Source: Sphingobium terrigena
GTDB taxonomy: Bacteria; Pseudomonadota; Alphaproteobacteria; Sphingomonadales; Sphingomonadaceae
DNA: 64,000 nt
Reading direction: 5' to 3'
Assembly (NCBI RefSeq): GCF_003591655.1
Contig: NZ_QVRA01000018.1
Span: forward strand, 21,140-85,139
Part shown: positions 34,214 through 42,861 of the stretch, piece after piece
Layout of the letters: each line of letters opens with the position of its first letter
How positions within the stretch are numbered: position 1 is the first letter of the stretch
Notes under the pieces: generated by a model
The model's input: only the letters and a program-made list of their open reading frames with translations
What the model was told of the DNA's origin: nothing
Databases searched by the model: none
Made by a program: the position numbers and the translations under genes

Positions 34214-34630
34214 GTGTCGCTTCAAAGCACATCCAGCATTGGAGATGCGACTGTCCTTGCGCAGATCAAGGTGATCTCGGGAAAGTGCATCGAAGAGCGG
34301 AGACGGAAAGAACGGAAGACGCAGGAGCAGCTTGCCTCCGATGTCGGCATCGGTGTGCGCTGGCTGCGAGAGATCGAGTCGGGCAATCCGAAATCCTCGA
34401 TTGAGGATCATCTGCGCTGCGCTTCCGGCGTGGGGCTTCCAGCCTCCTATTTCCTGATCCCGCTGATGTTCATGGATCATAAGATGGCGTTTCCACGGCA
34501 ACTACTCCTCGATGATATTGCTGCTCTTGAAGAGCACTGCATCAGATGCATCGGCGACTATTACGTTGATTCGATCGCGAGCCGGCTACGGCCAACGGCT
34601 CCGTGTCCGTCAACTGACGACGAAGATTGA
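34214..34630 (+). CDS. XRE-family transcriptional regulator
   Basis: A 138-residue protein with a helix-turn-helix at residues about 20-75 (ERRRKERKTQEQLASDVGIG, then VRWLREIESGNPKSSIEDHL), the Cro/CI pattern. The C-terminal half is helical and contains two cysteines. The start codon is GTG, with AGGGAGA upstream. Thirteen bases after its stop comes a GntR regulator, so the two are probably co-transcribed ahead of the lasso genes. Confidence 0.8.
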   Translation: MSLQSTSSIGDATVLAQIKVISGKCIEERRRKERKTQEQLASDVGIGVRWLREIESGNPKSSIEDHLRCASGVGLPASYFLIPLMFMDHKMAFPRQLLLDDIAALEEHCIRCIGDYYVDSIASRLRPTAPCPSTDDED

Positions 34631-34643
34631 GGTCGCGCGGAAG

Positions 34644-35288
34644 ATGGCGCCCGAAGCGCTTACCTCCGAGCGGGTCTATGCAGGCCTGCGCCGTGCGATC
34701 GTCGGCGGATATTACGCCCCCGGCACCACGCTTGTCGCACAGGCAATAGCCGAGGAATTTGGCACAAGCATCGCGCCAGTGCGCGATGCCATTCACCGAC
34801 TGGTAGGGGAGGGTTTGATCGAGGCACATCATGGCGGGGGCTTCCAGCTTCCCGTCCTCACCGAACAAGATCTCCGGGATCTGTATGTCTGGCATGGCCA
34901 GGTCTTGCGTCTCGCGATCAAACATCGCTCAAGCCCCAGCATCAGCATCGACATGTCTTCTACCTTGGGCGCTCTTGACCCAAACGATACCCGCGCGATC
35001 ACCGACGCAACGACGGAATTGTTCGGCCGACTGGCAGCCGGCTCGCGCAACCGGCTTCATGCGACGGCGATCGCGACCGTGGCTGACAAGCTGTATGCGA
35101 CTCGGTTGCGCGAGTCGTCGATCAAGGACCGTGTTGGCGAACTCCAAGCGGTCTGGATCGCGACCGTGTCCGGTCGAGAATCGACCATCCGTGACGCTAT
35201 CTGGGCCTATCATCGGCGGAGATTGCGCCGCGTTCCAGCTCTTATAAAATCGGGCGGCGGCGCGATGGCCGCGCAAGAATTTGATTAG
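34644..35288 (+). CDS. GntR-family transcriptional regulator
   Basis: A 214-residue regulator with an N-terminal winged helix (YAGLRRAIVGGYYAPGTTL, EEFGTSIAPVRDAIHRLVGEGL, HHGGGFQLPVLTEQDLRDLY) and a helical C-terminal part as in the FadR/FCD branch. The FCD metal ligands are not clear. The ATG at 34644 begins the recognisable domain; an upstream open frame overlaps the XRE gene. It lies 155 bases before the lasso precursor gene and may control it. Confidence 0.82.
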   Translation: MAPEALTSERVYAGLRRAIVGGYYAPGTTLVAQAIAEEFGTSIAPVRDAIHRLVGEGLIEAHHGGGFQLPVLTEQDLRDLYVWHGQVLRLAIKHRSSPSISIDMSSTLGALDPNDTRAITDATTELFGRLAAGSRNRLHATAIATVADKLYATRLRESSIKDRVGELQAVWIATVSGRESTIRDAIWAYHRRRLRRVPALIKSGGGAMAAQEFD

Positions 35289-35344
35289 ATTGGCCCAATC
35301 CGTAGCGACGTGAGCGTCATCTCCGGTCTAGCGTCGGCCACGCA

Positions 35345-35371
35345 TATAAGCTCCCATATCGGGCACTTATA
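35345..35371. promoter_or_regulatory. Inverted repeat before lasso precursor
   Basis: TATAAG-N15-CTTATA lies 72 bases upstream of the precursor ATG in the only gap before the lasso operon. It could hold the promoter or a GntR/XRE operator. Confidence 0.4.
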
Positions 35372-35442
35372 ACGTCTCGAATACGCTCCCCGGCCGGTAG
35401 CATTGCACCGCCGCAATCCGCGGCAAATGAAGGAGCTTTGTT

Positions 35443-35580
35443 ATGGACCGCGCAAATTCCGAACTCGACCAACCCATCATCGATCTCGGGTCGGTCGTGA
35501 CCGAAACCAAGGGCGCCAACAAAGGCGGCCCTGACACGTTCACGCTCCCCATGAACCAGTCGGGGATCTCGGACGACTGA
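35443..35580 (+). CDS. Lasso peptide precursor (A gene)
   Basis: A 45-residue ribosomal peptide precursor. The leader reads MDRANSELDQPIIDLGSVV then TETK. It has the lasso leader's LG motif and a threonine at -2 of the predicted cut. The core would be 22 residues starting GANKGGPD and ending GISDD, with an isopeptide bond from Gly1 to Asp8 making an eight-residue ring, and a 14-residue loop and tail. AAGGAG lies 7 bases before the ATG. The C-terminal GISDD resembles the tail of known sphingomonad lasso peptides (sphingonodin type, from memory). A 12-bp hairpin and the B and C genes follow directly. Confidence 0.88.
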   Translation: MDRANSELDQPIIDLGSVVTETKGANKGGPDTFTLPMNQSGISDD

Positions 35581-35588
35581 CCGCCTGC

Positions 35589-35616
35589 GGCGCGCACTGC
35601 TCGGGCAGTGCGCGCC
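35589..35616 (+). terminator. Hairpin between lasso A and B genes
   Basis: A perfect 12-bp stem (GGCGCGCACTGC and its complement) closes a TCGG tetraloop nine bases after the precursor stop. Only a weak CTTCT follows, so partial read-through or 3'-end protection of the precursor message is likelier than full termination. Such hairpins are known between precursor and enzyme genes in proteobacterial lasso operons. Confidence 0.75.
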
Positions 35617-35648
35617 CTTCTCAGATTTCATTCAGAAACATTGGCAAC

Positions 35649-36326
35649 ATGCTCGCTATGGATAGTCGCGGCTATAGTCTCCGAGCCGATATCGCCTTTT
35701 GCGTTGCTAATCGACGTGTGGTTTTTCTGAACTTGGCAACTGCACGATATTTCGCCTTGTCGCCCACACTCGATGCAGCGTTCCAACGAACCATGCAGTC
35801 GGAAATGGCCGAACCAACGGATATCGCCCAACTGGTCGAAGCAGGCCTGATGTCTCAAGATTTTCAACCGCGAAGATCGCATTCAGCGCCAAATCTTCCG
35901 ACTCCCACGCGGGATATCCCGTGTGTCACGCGGTCCAATACCAAGCGATTGCTCGCCCACTGCATTCTGGCTCAGCTTATGGCGGCCCGACGCCTACGGC
36001 GCAGGACGCTTATCGATACAGTCCGGTGGATATGCCAACGCCGCACGTTACTGTCAGACAGGATCTCGGCTAACTCCGAGGGGCAGTGGCCGAAAATCGC
36101 TGGCGCCTTCCTCGCCACGCATATGCTACGCATAAATTCCGATCACTGTCTCACCAGCTCATTGGCGGCGCTTGATGTCGGACTCTCGCTTAGTGCCGAC
36201 GCTCAGCTGGTGTTCGGCGTCTACCCGTCGCCGTTTTCGGCCCACAGCTGGCTGCAGGCAGGAGACACCGTGCTGAACGATCGCGTGGAATATGTCCGAA
36301 CGTTCACGCCGATCATGGCCGTCTAA
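35649..36326 (+). CDS. Lasso peptide B protein (leader-binding domain + transglutaminase-like protease)
   Basis: A 225-residue fused B enzyme. The N-terminal 80 residues fit the RiPP-recognition element (SLRADIAFCVANRRVVFLNLATARYFAL). The C-terminal part is the cysteine-protease-like domain, with catalytic Cys in SDHCLTSSLAAL, His in SAHSWLQAGD and Asp in TVLNDRVEY. It binds the leader and removes it at the Gly1 border. Its stop overlaps the C gene start (TAATG). An ATG at 35658 is an alternative start. Confidence 0.88.
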   Translation: MLAMDSRGYSLRADIAFCVANRRVVFLNLATARYFALSPTLDAAFQRTMQSEMAEPTDIAQLVEAGLMSQDFQPRRSHSAPNLPTPTRDIPCVTRSNTKRLLAHCILAQLMAARRLRRRTLIDTVRWICQRRTLLSDRISANSEGQWPKIAGAFLATHMLRINSDHCLTSSLAALDVGLSLSADAQLVFGVYPSPFSAHSWLQAGDTVLNDRVEYVRTFTPIMAV

Positions 36327-38086
36327 TGGTCACCCGATACCTGATCCTTGTCGGTCGCGTGGCCGACGAAGACCGGCAAAAAGTGGTGCTAGGTAGCGCC
36401 AGCGCGATGCACGTTGCAATCGAACGGCCTGGTTTCCGGGCGTTGGTCAACGATGAAATGGCCAGCTTGATCCTCCCGCGCGGTACGGGATGTATTATCG
36501 GAAAACTCTTCGCGAAATTCGGCCCCGCCCGTTCGATATCTCCTGAAGATCAGGAGGAGGGGGATCGCATCGCGTCACAGAGCGTCGCCGGCTTGATCAA
36601 TCGCTACTGGGGCGAATATGTCGCGTGCTTCTTGCAACCACGCGGCGTGACGATCCTCCGCGACCCAGGCGCTGCATGCCCATGCTACTATCTGAGGCTC
36701 GTGGATGGCTATGCTATCGCCTCCGACATCAGCCTTCTTGTCGAATTCAAGTTCCTCCGCCCTCATGTCGCGTGGGACCAAATCCCTCGCTATCTCAGCG
36801 CGAAGGACCTGCCTTTCGAGCATACCGGCCTCCAGGGCGTTCGCGAACTGCTGGCTGGAACGACGTTGACGGTCAGCAATGATCGCGCGGAAATTGCTTT
36901 GGCTTGGTCGCCTTGGGACCATGTGGAGCGAGATGCTCCGCCCGAGAGCGAAGACTTGCCGGCCCGGCTTTGGCGCACCGTTCATCAGTGTGTACGGTCC
37001 GCAGTCTCCGACATCGATTCAGGCTTGCTAATGTTATCGGGGGGCCTCGATTCCTCCGTTGTGGCATCATGCCTTGCTGGCGCGGCGACGCAAATATCCG
37101 CCATGACAATGGTCTCGTCGGATGCCTATGGTGACGAACGGCAATATGCTCAGGAAATGGCCTCCCACCAAGGCCTCCATCTCCACGAGCACCATTACAG
37201 CCTCGACGATATAGACCTATCCAAGTCTGTCGCGGCACGCCTTCCAAAGCCGGTCGCGGCCATTCACGAACTTGCTCTCTATTCGGCTGTCGTCAGAAGA
37301 TGTCGGGAAATCGGTGCCAGCGCGGTGATAACCGGTAATGGCGGAGACAACGTATTCTATAATAGCAGCTCGGTTCGACCATTCTTCGACCGTCTCAAGG
37401 ATGATGGGTTTTCCGTAGGCGCCTTTCATACCTTCAATGACATTTGCTCCATCACACGGGTTAGTTCGGGGAAAGCCCTGAAGGCTATCGCCTCGTTCGC
37501 GCTCCGGCCGCGGCACGAGTACGTCTGGGAGAGAGAAACCAGCTTTCTAGACGCAGCCCTGACAGCGAGCCTCCGCAAAACAACATACGATCACGCCTGG
37601 TTATCCAGTCCACCCGGGGCGGCGGTTGGCAAGCTGGGCCATATCGCCTTTCTCTTGCGCATGCAGAACCACATCGAAGGGTATCTTCGATCCGATGATC
37701 TTCCCGTGATCAACCCACTTACCAGCCAGCCCGTGCTTGAGCTTGCCCTGGCAATACCAACCTGGCGCCAATTCGAAGGTGGTATCAACAGATCTGTCGT
37801 ACGACGCGCGTTCCAGCAACATCTCCCGCCTTTGATCCTTGATCGCAGGCAAAAGGGAAGCCCGGGAGGTTTTGCACTGAGCATAATCGAAGCCAAGGCT
37901 ACTGAGATTCGCGAGCGATTGCTGGACGGCGAGTTGGTGCGCAGGCGATTTCTCGACGGCGGCGCCATCGACCATGCTCTCCGTCAAGGACCCGCGATAG
38001 GGCTTGGATATATGCGCCTTCTGTCCTTCCTCGATATTGAAGCCTGGATCCGAAATTGGGAGGAAGGACAAACGAACGCCCCGTAG
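36326..38086 (+). CDS. Lasso cyclase (asparagine-synthetase-like C protein)
   Basis: A 586-residue ATP-dependent enzyme that activates the Asp8 side chain as an adenylate and joins it to Gly1. The PP-loop ATP motif is LSGGLDSSVVASCL near residue 238. The N-terminal glutaminase-like domain lacks the Cys2 nucleophile of true AsnB (it starts MVTRYL), as expected for a cyclase. The C-terminal half follows AsnB (ITGNGGDNVFYN, RQKGSPGGFALS). No ABC transporter gene follows, as is usual in isopeptidase-type clusters. Confidence 0.9.
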   Translation: MVTRYLILVGRVADEDRQKVVLGSASAMHVAIERPGFRALVNDEMASLILPRGTGCIIGKLFAKFGPARSISPEDQEEGDRIASQSVAGLINRYWGEYVACFLQPRGVTILRDPGAACPCYYLRLVDGYAIASDISLLVEFKFLRPHVAWDQIPRYLSAKDLPFEHTGLQGVRELLAGTTLTVSNDRAEIALAWSPWDHVERDAPPESEDLPARLWRTVHQCVRSAVSDIDSGLLMLSGGLDSSVVASCLAGAATQISAMTMVSSDAYGDERQYAQEMASHQGLHLHEHHYSLDDIDLSKSVAARLPKPVAAIHELALYSAVVRRCREIGASAVITGNGGDNVFYNSSSVRPFFDRLKDDGFSVGAFHTFNDICSITRVSSGKALKAIASFALRPRHEYVWERETSFLDAALTASLRKTTYDHAWLSSPPGAAVGKLGHIAFLLRMQNHIEGYLRSDDLPVINPLTSQPVLELALAIPTWRQFEGGINRSVVRRAFQQHLPPLILDRRQKGSPGGFALSIIEAKATEIRERLLDGELVRRRFLDGGAIDHALRQGPAIGLGYMRLLSFLDIEAWIRNWEEGQTNAP

Positions 38087-38105
38087 GGCCTGACCCGAAT
38101 TCGAA

Positions 38106-40181
38106 CTAGAGGGCCTCATGACAGAAAGTCTGATACGAGGCCTCCATGGTGCGGCACATGGCGCTCCACCGATTGAACTCTTCCACATGGTCTGGGGCGG
38201 ATTCCGGCTTGAGCCCACGAACCCAGAAGTTGAACCAATCCAGGTTGCGTTGATACACCGCGAGACGATGAGCCGGTTGCAGCTTCACATGGTGCTCATG
38301 CGGAAACACATAAAGATCGACGGCACGGCCCTTCTCGCGCAAGCCCGTCAGACTTTCCAATGCGCCCAAATACTCGTCATCCGGTGCTTGTATCAGAAGC
38401 GGAGCCCGCACGCGCGACGCATTGCGCGCGAGTGAAACAGGCGACCAAAAATCTTGCCGATCCGCGGTCAGATCCGGCCATCCGATCTCCCGATAGTAGG
38501 ATTGGCCGGCGGGGCCAAGGATCCAGGCTTGCGATGGTTCCCAGCAACAACCGCTCGCGGACGCGGCGCTGAAAAGATCGCTATTGATCATAGCAAACTG
38601 AACAGTGGTCGAACCATCGCTCAAGCCTGTTATCCCGACGCGCTCAGGGTCAGCGATCCCGTCAGCGATGACCTGCTTCACCCCCGTTTCCACGGCAGAT
38701 AGAATGCTTCTGCGCTCGCGAAAATTCTCTAAATTTGCCCGGTCCCGCATCGCTTGCGAGACGTCGCCCGCCGCCACGATCGGGGAGCGCGGTCTTTGCA
38801 CGCTTAAAACGGCATATCCTTGATTGGCGAATAACTGAATCGGGAACTCGTCGCCCGTCCCACCGCGCAAAAATCCACGGCTAGTATATTGTACCACGAT
38901 CAAAGGGTAACGCTTGCCTTTCCTATATCCCACGGGAAATACAAGATCACCGAAGCATGGGACGCGCTGGTCATTGCTCCATCGCAAACGCCGAACAGCC
39001 CCGAGATCGAGATGGGCAAAACCCGGGTTTGGATCGAACACCGTGTCCGTTCGGCCCGTACTGAGGTCGATGCGCACCAGATGTCTTGGCTGAAGCGACG
39101 TCTCACGCGCGCAGATGGCGCTCTCGCCCGCAGGAATGCAATCGATCAGCGCGGCATCGGTCTCATATAGCTTCCTGGGCGTCGCCGTTCCCACCTCCCA
39201 ATCATAGAGAGCCGTCTGACTGTCGGCCCAACCACCGCGCCGCAGGTACAGGACGTGATTCATTCCGGCGAGTTCGGGCTTACCGATTACCCCACCGCAC
39301 AAAGGGCTGGGGCAAACGATTTCCTTGTCCTCGCGCCGAGCAACGACGCGACCCACCCCCAAACTGTCTTCCCTGGTGCCGGCTTGCCATCTGTCCACCG
39401 ATGGAGCTGCTCCAAGGCCACTAAAAAGCTCTGCCTCCGCGCTCGTTGCGCTTCGTACCTGTCCGGTCAGGATAACGACGCTATAGGACACGGGGAGGGG
39501 GCCGGGAGCGAACGGCTCGTTTCGAGCCACCGGTGAAAATCGGCCGTCAAAATGATAGCCGATCAGTGCCTCGCGGCCCAGCGCAAGACTGGAGGATTCC
39601 CGGTCCAGGGTCTTGACGACGATCGCACTGCCATCAGCCGTGAAGCGGAAATCCTCGATGTCCTGATCGCCGTGTGTCAGGGCTCCTCCGCCTGATCCGT
39701 CTACTGCTGTTCGCCAGACCTGGACTTTGTTGCCGACGAGCTTGAGGAAAGCCACTGTCGTCCCATCTGGCGCCCAACGCGGAGTGATCACCAACGGGAA
39801 GCCGGTCGGGAAGTCTGCCTTCCCAAGAAGGTTATCGAACTTCCAGAATATGGCTCCCGGCCCGCTATCGACGAGATTGGCCCGCCCATCTTTTGAAATA
39901 ATATAGATTCCGCTGCAGTAGGTATTGGAGTCCGGGACTGCCCGCCTGACGCCGACGGCGATTTGGCTTCCGTCCGGCGACAATGTGAACAGCGGATCCT
40001 CGGTGAGATCGGGCAGTGATCCCATATCAAGCAAGCCCGCCAAGTCCTCGGCTCTAAGTGTGCGGGCTGCAACTGACCGGTCGACCGCCAAAACACGATC
40101 ACAATTCGCCGCCGCTGCCGCCGCGCAGGCAGGGAAAGTGAGTAGCCACAGGGCCACCCAGCACAACATCGGACGGATCAC
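38106..40181 (-). CDS. Lasso peptide isopeptidase (prolyl-oligopeptidase fold)
   Basis: A 691-residue exported S9-type hydrolase. Signal peptide at 1-25, beta-propeller about 55-400, alpha/beta-hydrolase domain about 410-690. The nucleophile is Ser521 (GITGLSDGST), the acid Asp601 or Asp602 (APDDEY), and the base a His in FPHEHHVK (628-631). Beside a lasso operon and a TonB receptor this is the AtxE-type enzyme that opens the ring of the cognate threaded peptide. It converges with the cyclase gene; the stops are 20 bases apart. Confidence 0.88.
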   Translation of the reverse strand: MIRPMLCWVALWLLTFPACAAAAAANCDRVLAVDRSVAARTLRAEDLAGLLDMGSLPDLTEDPLFTLSPDGSQIAVGVRRAVPDSNTYCSGIYIISKDGRANLVDSGPGAIFWKFDNLLGKADFPTGFPLVITPRWAPDGTTVAFLKLVGNKVQVWRTAVDGSGGGALTHGDQDIEDFRFTADGSAIVVKTLDRESSSLALGREALIGYHFDGRFSPVARNEPFAPGPLPVSYSVVILTGQVRSATSAEAELFSGLGAAPSVDRWQAGTREDSLGVGRVVARREDKEIVCPSPLCGGVIGKPELAGMNHVLYLRRGGWADSQTALYDWEVGTATPRKLYETDAALIDCIPAGESAICARETSLQPRHLVRIDLSTGRTDTVFDPNPGFAHLDLGAVRRLRWSNDQRVPCFGDLVFPVGYRKGKRYPLIVVQYTSRGFLRGGTGDEFPIQLFANQGYAVLSVQRPRSPIVAAGDVSQAMRDRANLENFRERRSILSAVETGVKQVIADGIADPERVGITGLSDGSTTVQFAMINSDLFSAASASGCCWEPSQAWILGPAGQSYYREIGWPDLTADRQDFWSPVSLARNASRVRAPLLIQAPDDEYLGALESLTGLREKGRAVDLYVFPHEHHVKLQPAHRLAVYQRNLDWFNFWVRGLKPESAPDHVEEFNRWSAMCRTMEASYQTFCHEAL

Positions 40182-40183
40182 GA

Positions 40184-42769
40184 TCAGAACTGCTTGGTCA
40201 GCGTAAGGCTTATGAAGCGACCGATGCTGGGATAATTGGTCGCGTCATAATTCGGACTTGTTCCGCCCGATGTACGGATCAACCCCGGCTTCTCATCGAA
40301 GAGATTGCTGATAGATGCGACAATATCCAGCCCCGCCGCGAGGCCAGATCCCTTGGGTTTTATCCGCAGTATCGCATTGACCGACACGAAGTCGCGAACT
40401 GTTACAAACGGCGTTGCCCGATTGTCCTCGGTGCTTCCGATATAGTTGATGACAGCCGTCAGCGTGAAAACATCGTGTGACCAGTCGGCACTCCCCTGCG
40501 CCCGCCAGTGCGGCGGATTAAAAATGACGCCGGCTCGCTGGAGATCTGGTTGGTTGGCGCTCAGTCGCTGGCGACTTTTGAGATAGCTCGCGGTGCCGGC
40601 TAGATTGAAGTTGTCTCGGCCGATGTTGAAGTCATAGGCCGCATCAAAATCAAATCCCTTTATAACCTGGCGTGCTGCATTCCGGTATTGGTTACCGATA
40701 ATCGCTCCGACGTTTGCGGGATCATAGGCACCCCCGGTTTGGTTGTCGACGCCGAGAGGCAGTCCTGCTGTTTCCGCTGCGACTTGCGCTAGCGTGGGAT
40801 TGAACAATATCAGGTTTTGATAAGTCGTGCCGCTAAACGCCTGCGTATAATCCAAAATTGGTACAACGACCCTGTCAGAATAGTGAATTTCGAAACGGCT
40901 CAACTGGACTTTGAGACCGGGCACCGAAGAAGGGCGTAGCTCCGCAGTCGCGGTCCAACTCGACGCTTTCTCCGGTTTGAGCGTTTCGTTTCCCCCGCTC
41001 ACCAGGAGAATGTTTCTGTTATCGGCTGGCAAGGGGAAGAAATCGGTTGCTGCCACGAGCGCAACCGATTTTGGCTGGTTGATCTGTGCCAAGGTCGGCG
41101 CTTTGAACGATCGACCCCAGCTGGTTTTGAGCGTCAAATCATCAAAGGGCTTGTAAATGAGGCCGAGTTTGGGCGTCGCCAACCCGCCGATGCCGCTATA
41201 GTGCTCGTAGCGGGCGGCGGCGGAAAGTTGTAGCCGCCTGACCAGCGGAATGTCGTTCGCCTCTGCGACGAGGGGCACGGACAATTCTCCGTAGCCGTAG
41301 GCGACGGTTCGATGATCATCGTATGCCAGAAGCGGTTGCGCGCCGGCACTCGTGATCTGCTGTACCGAAGCAACCAGGCTCAGCGAGCGGATACCCGCTC
41401 CGACAGCAACCCTGACCGGGCCCCCGGGCAAGGTGAAGACCGGCCCCTCACCGCTGAGCTCTCCCGACCACAAGCCATTATCGTATCGGACCATATTGCG
41501 AGCGAACAAGCTGCCCGAAAAGTATATTGCTGCTTGCGCCTTGCTGTCGCTTGCCGCGCGGCTGCCGCGGGCGATCAGTTGCCAATTCGCGGGCAGGTCG
41601 ATTTTCAGGGACGGACTGATCGAATAGCTGAAGACCTTCGGCGTCGTGACCACGCCCAATTGGGTTGCGTCGGCGGAGTTCGTAAAAGGTAGCGACGCTC
41701 GCGATTCATGCTCGTTAATGTTCCCGTCGATATCGAACTCTACTGCCGGGCTGAGCGATTGATGACCAGAAACGACACCGCTGATCTCGCGTTGCGAGGG
41801 TAGCAGCGACATGTTCGGCTGCAGTGTTTGGGTGTAGGATCGCTGCCCCGCGGTGATGGACGAACTCCTGTTAAAGTCGCCAGCCACCATGAAGCCGCCC
41901 GTCGACCACCGATGCCCGGTGACCGCGCTGGATTGGTGTTGAACATCACCGCCATCTGTCGCAGCGCCGAAGCGTGCGCTTGCCAACACGCCCTCGAAGT
42001 CCCGACGCAAAATGATATTCGCCACGCCGCCGACGGCATCTGAACCGTACAAGGCTGATGAGCCGTCCGCTACCAAGTCAACGCGCTCGATTGCCGCAAG
42101 CGGAATTGACGATATATCGATGCCCTGGTTGACGGCATCATAGGCGAGTCTGTGACCGTTTAGCAGCGTCAGCGTCGCATCCGGCCCAAGGCCCCGCAGG
42201 TTCAGGGTGGACGACGAATTGAAGTTTTCCGATCCGCTTTGCACGCTCGAAATAACGCCCGGATTCTGCCCACCGACATAGTTTTGAGGAATACTACGAG
42301 CGAAAGAACCGAGGTCGGTGAAGCCGCCACCTTCAATCTGGCTTCTGGTTGTCTGCGTTAGAGGCGAAGCAGGCTCCGCACCGCGGATCCGCGAACCTGT
42401 GACGACGATATCCGCTCCACCGCCCGCCGCGTCGGCTACCGCCGCGCGAGGGGCTTCAGCTCGCCCCGTGATGTAAATTGTTCCACCGCTAATTTCCGCG
42501 ACGAGCTCGGTGCCTTTTAAGAGCTGAGCAAGCGCCTGTTCAGGTGTGTAGTGCCCTTTCAGAGCCGGCGCATGCTTGCCCCGCAGGTCGCCGCTTGGCG
42601 CCACGAGCTCAAGTCCGGACTGTCGCGCCATATCGCGAAGCGCGTATTTCAAATCCTGAGATGCAACGTCGTAATCTCGTGGCGACGAATCCTGGGCCCA
42701 GCTCGCCGAACTCAATAGGAGAGAGGCAGCGACCGCTCCCGCGCACACACCAACCCGAAACCGCCTCAT
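40184..42769 (-). CDS. TonB-dependent receptor with N-terminal signalling domain
   Basis: An 861-residue outer-membrane receptor. After a signal peptide (SSASWAQ) there is a secretin/TonB short N-terminal (STN) domain (DLKYALRDMARQSGLELV to TIYITG, residues about 35-105). A TonB box-like stretch (ADIVVTGSRIRG), the plug, and a barrel ending in ...LTLTKQF follow. STN-bearing receptors signal through a FecR anti-sigma factor; one is encoded next. The likely ligand is the lasso peptide made alongside. The isopeptidase gene follows directly. Confidence 0.9.
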   Translation of the reverse strand: MRRFRVGVCAGAVAASLLLSSASWAQDSSPRDYDVASQDLKYALRDMARQSGLELVAPSGDLRGKHAPALKGHYTPEQALAQLLKGTELVAEISGGTIYITGRAEAPRAAVADAAGGGADIVVTGSRIRGAEPASPLTQTTRSQIEGGGFTDLGSFARSIPQNYVGGQNPGVISSVQSGSENFNSSSTLNLRGLGPDATLTLLNGHRLAYDAVNQGIDISSIPLAAIERVDLVADGSSALYGSDAVGGVANIILRRDFEGVLASARFGAATDGGDVQHQSSAVTGHRWSTGGFMVAGDFNRSSSITAGQRSYTQTLQPNMSLLPSQREISGVVSGHQSLSPAVEFDIDGNINEHESRASLPFTNSADATQLGVVTTPKVFSYSISPSLKIDLPANWQLIARGSRAASDSKAQAAIYFSGSLFARNMVRYDNGLWSGELSGEGPVFTLPGGPVRVAVGAGIRSLSLVASVQQITSAGAQPLLAYDDHRTVAYGYGELSVPLVAEANDIPLVRRLQLSAAARYEHYSGIGGLATPKLGLIYKPFDDLTLKTSWGRSFKAPTLAQINQPKSVALVAATDFFPLPADNRNILLVSGGNETLKPEKASSWTATAELRPSSVPGLKVQLSRFEIHYSDRVVVPILDYTQAFSGTTYQNLILFNPTLAQVAAETAGLPLGVDNQTGGAYDPANVGAIIGNQYRNAARQVIKGFDFDAAYDFNIGRDNFNLAGTASYLKSRQRLSANQPDLQRAGVIFNPPHWRAQGSADWSHDVFTLTAVINYIGSTEDNRATPFVTVRDFVSVNAILRIKPKGSGLAAGLDIVASISNLFDEKPGLIRTSGGTSPNYDATNYPSIGRFISLTLTKQF

Positions 42770-42817
42770 GCCAATGCCCCCATAGAGCCCACCGCAATTT
42801 CGGGTGGGTGCATTGGC
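42770..42817 (-). promoter_or_regulatory. Nested hairpin abutting the TonB-receptor start codon
   Basis: In the minus-strand transcript the 48 bases just before the AUG can fold on themselves. The outer arms are GCCAATGC and GCATTGGC (42810-42817 with 42770-42777). The inner arms are CCCACC and GGTGGG (42788-42793 with 42803-42808). The outer stem ends exactly at the AUG and includes part of the G-rich ribosome site. It could be an operator or a translational switch. Confidence 0.55.
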
Positions 42818-42861
42818 TTTGACGGGACGTTTTCAAATGTGGGGCATTTCGCGCCCGGATG

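Noticed and set aside
35317..35631. 104-codon minus-strand frame over the lasso precursor
   Set aside because: Antisense to the precursor gene, which has a ribosome site, leader motifs and downstream enzymes.
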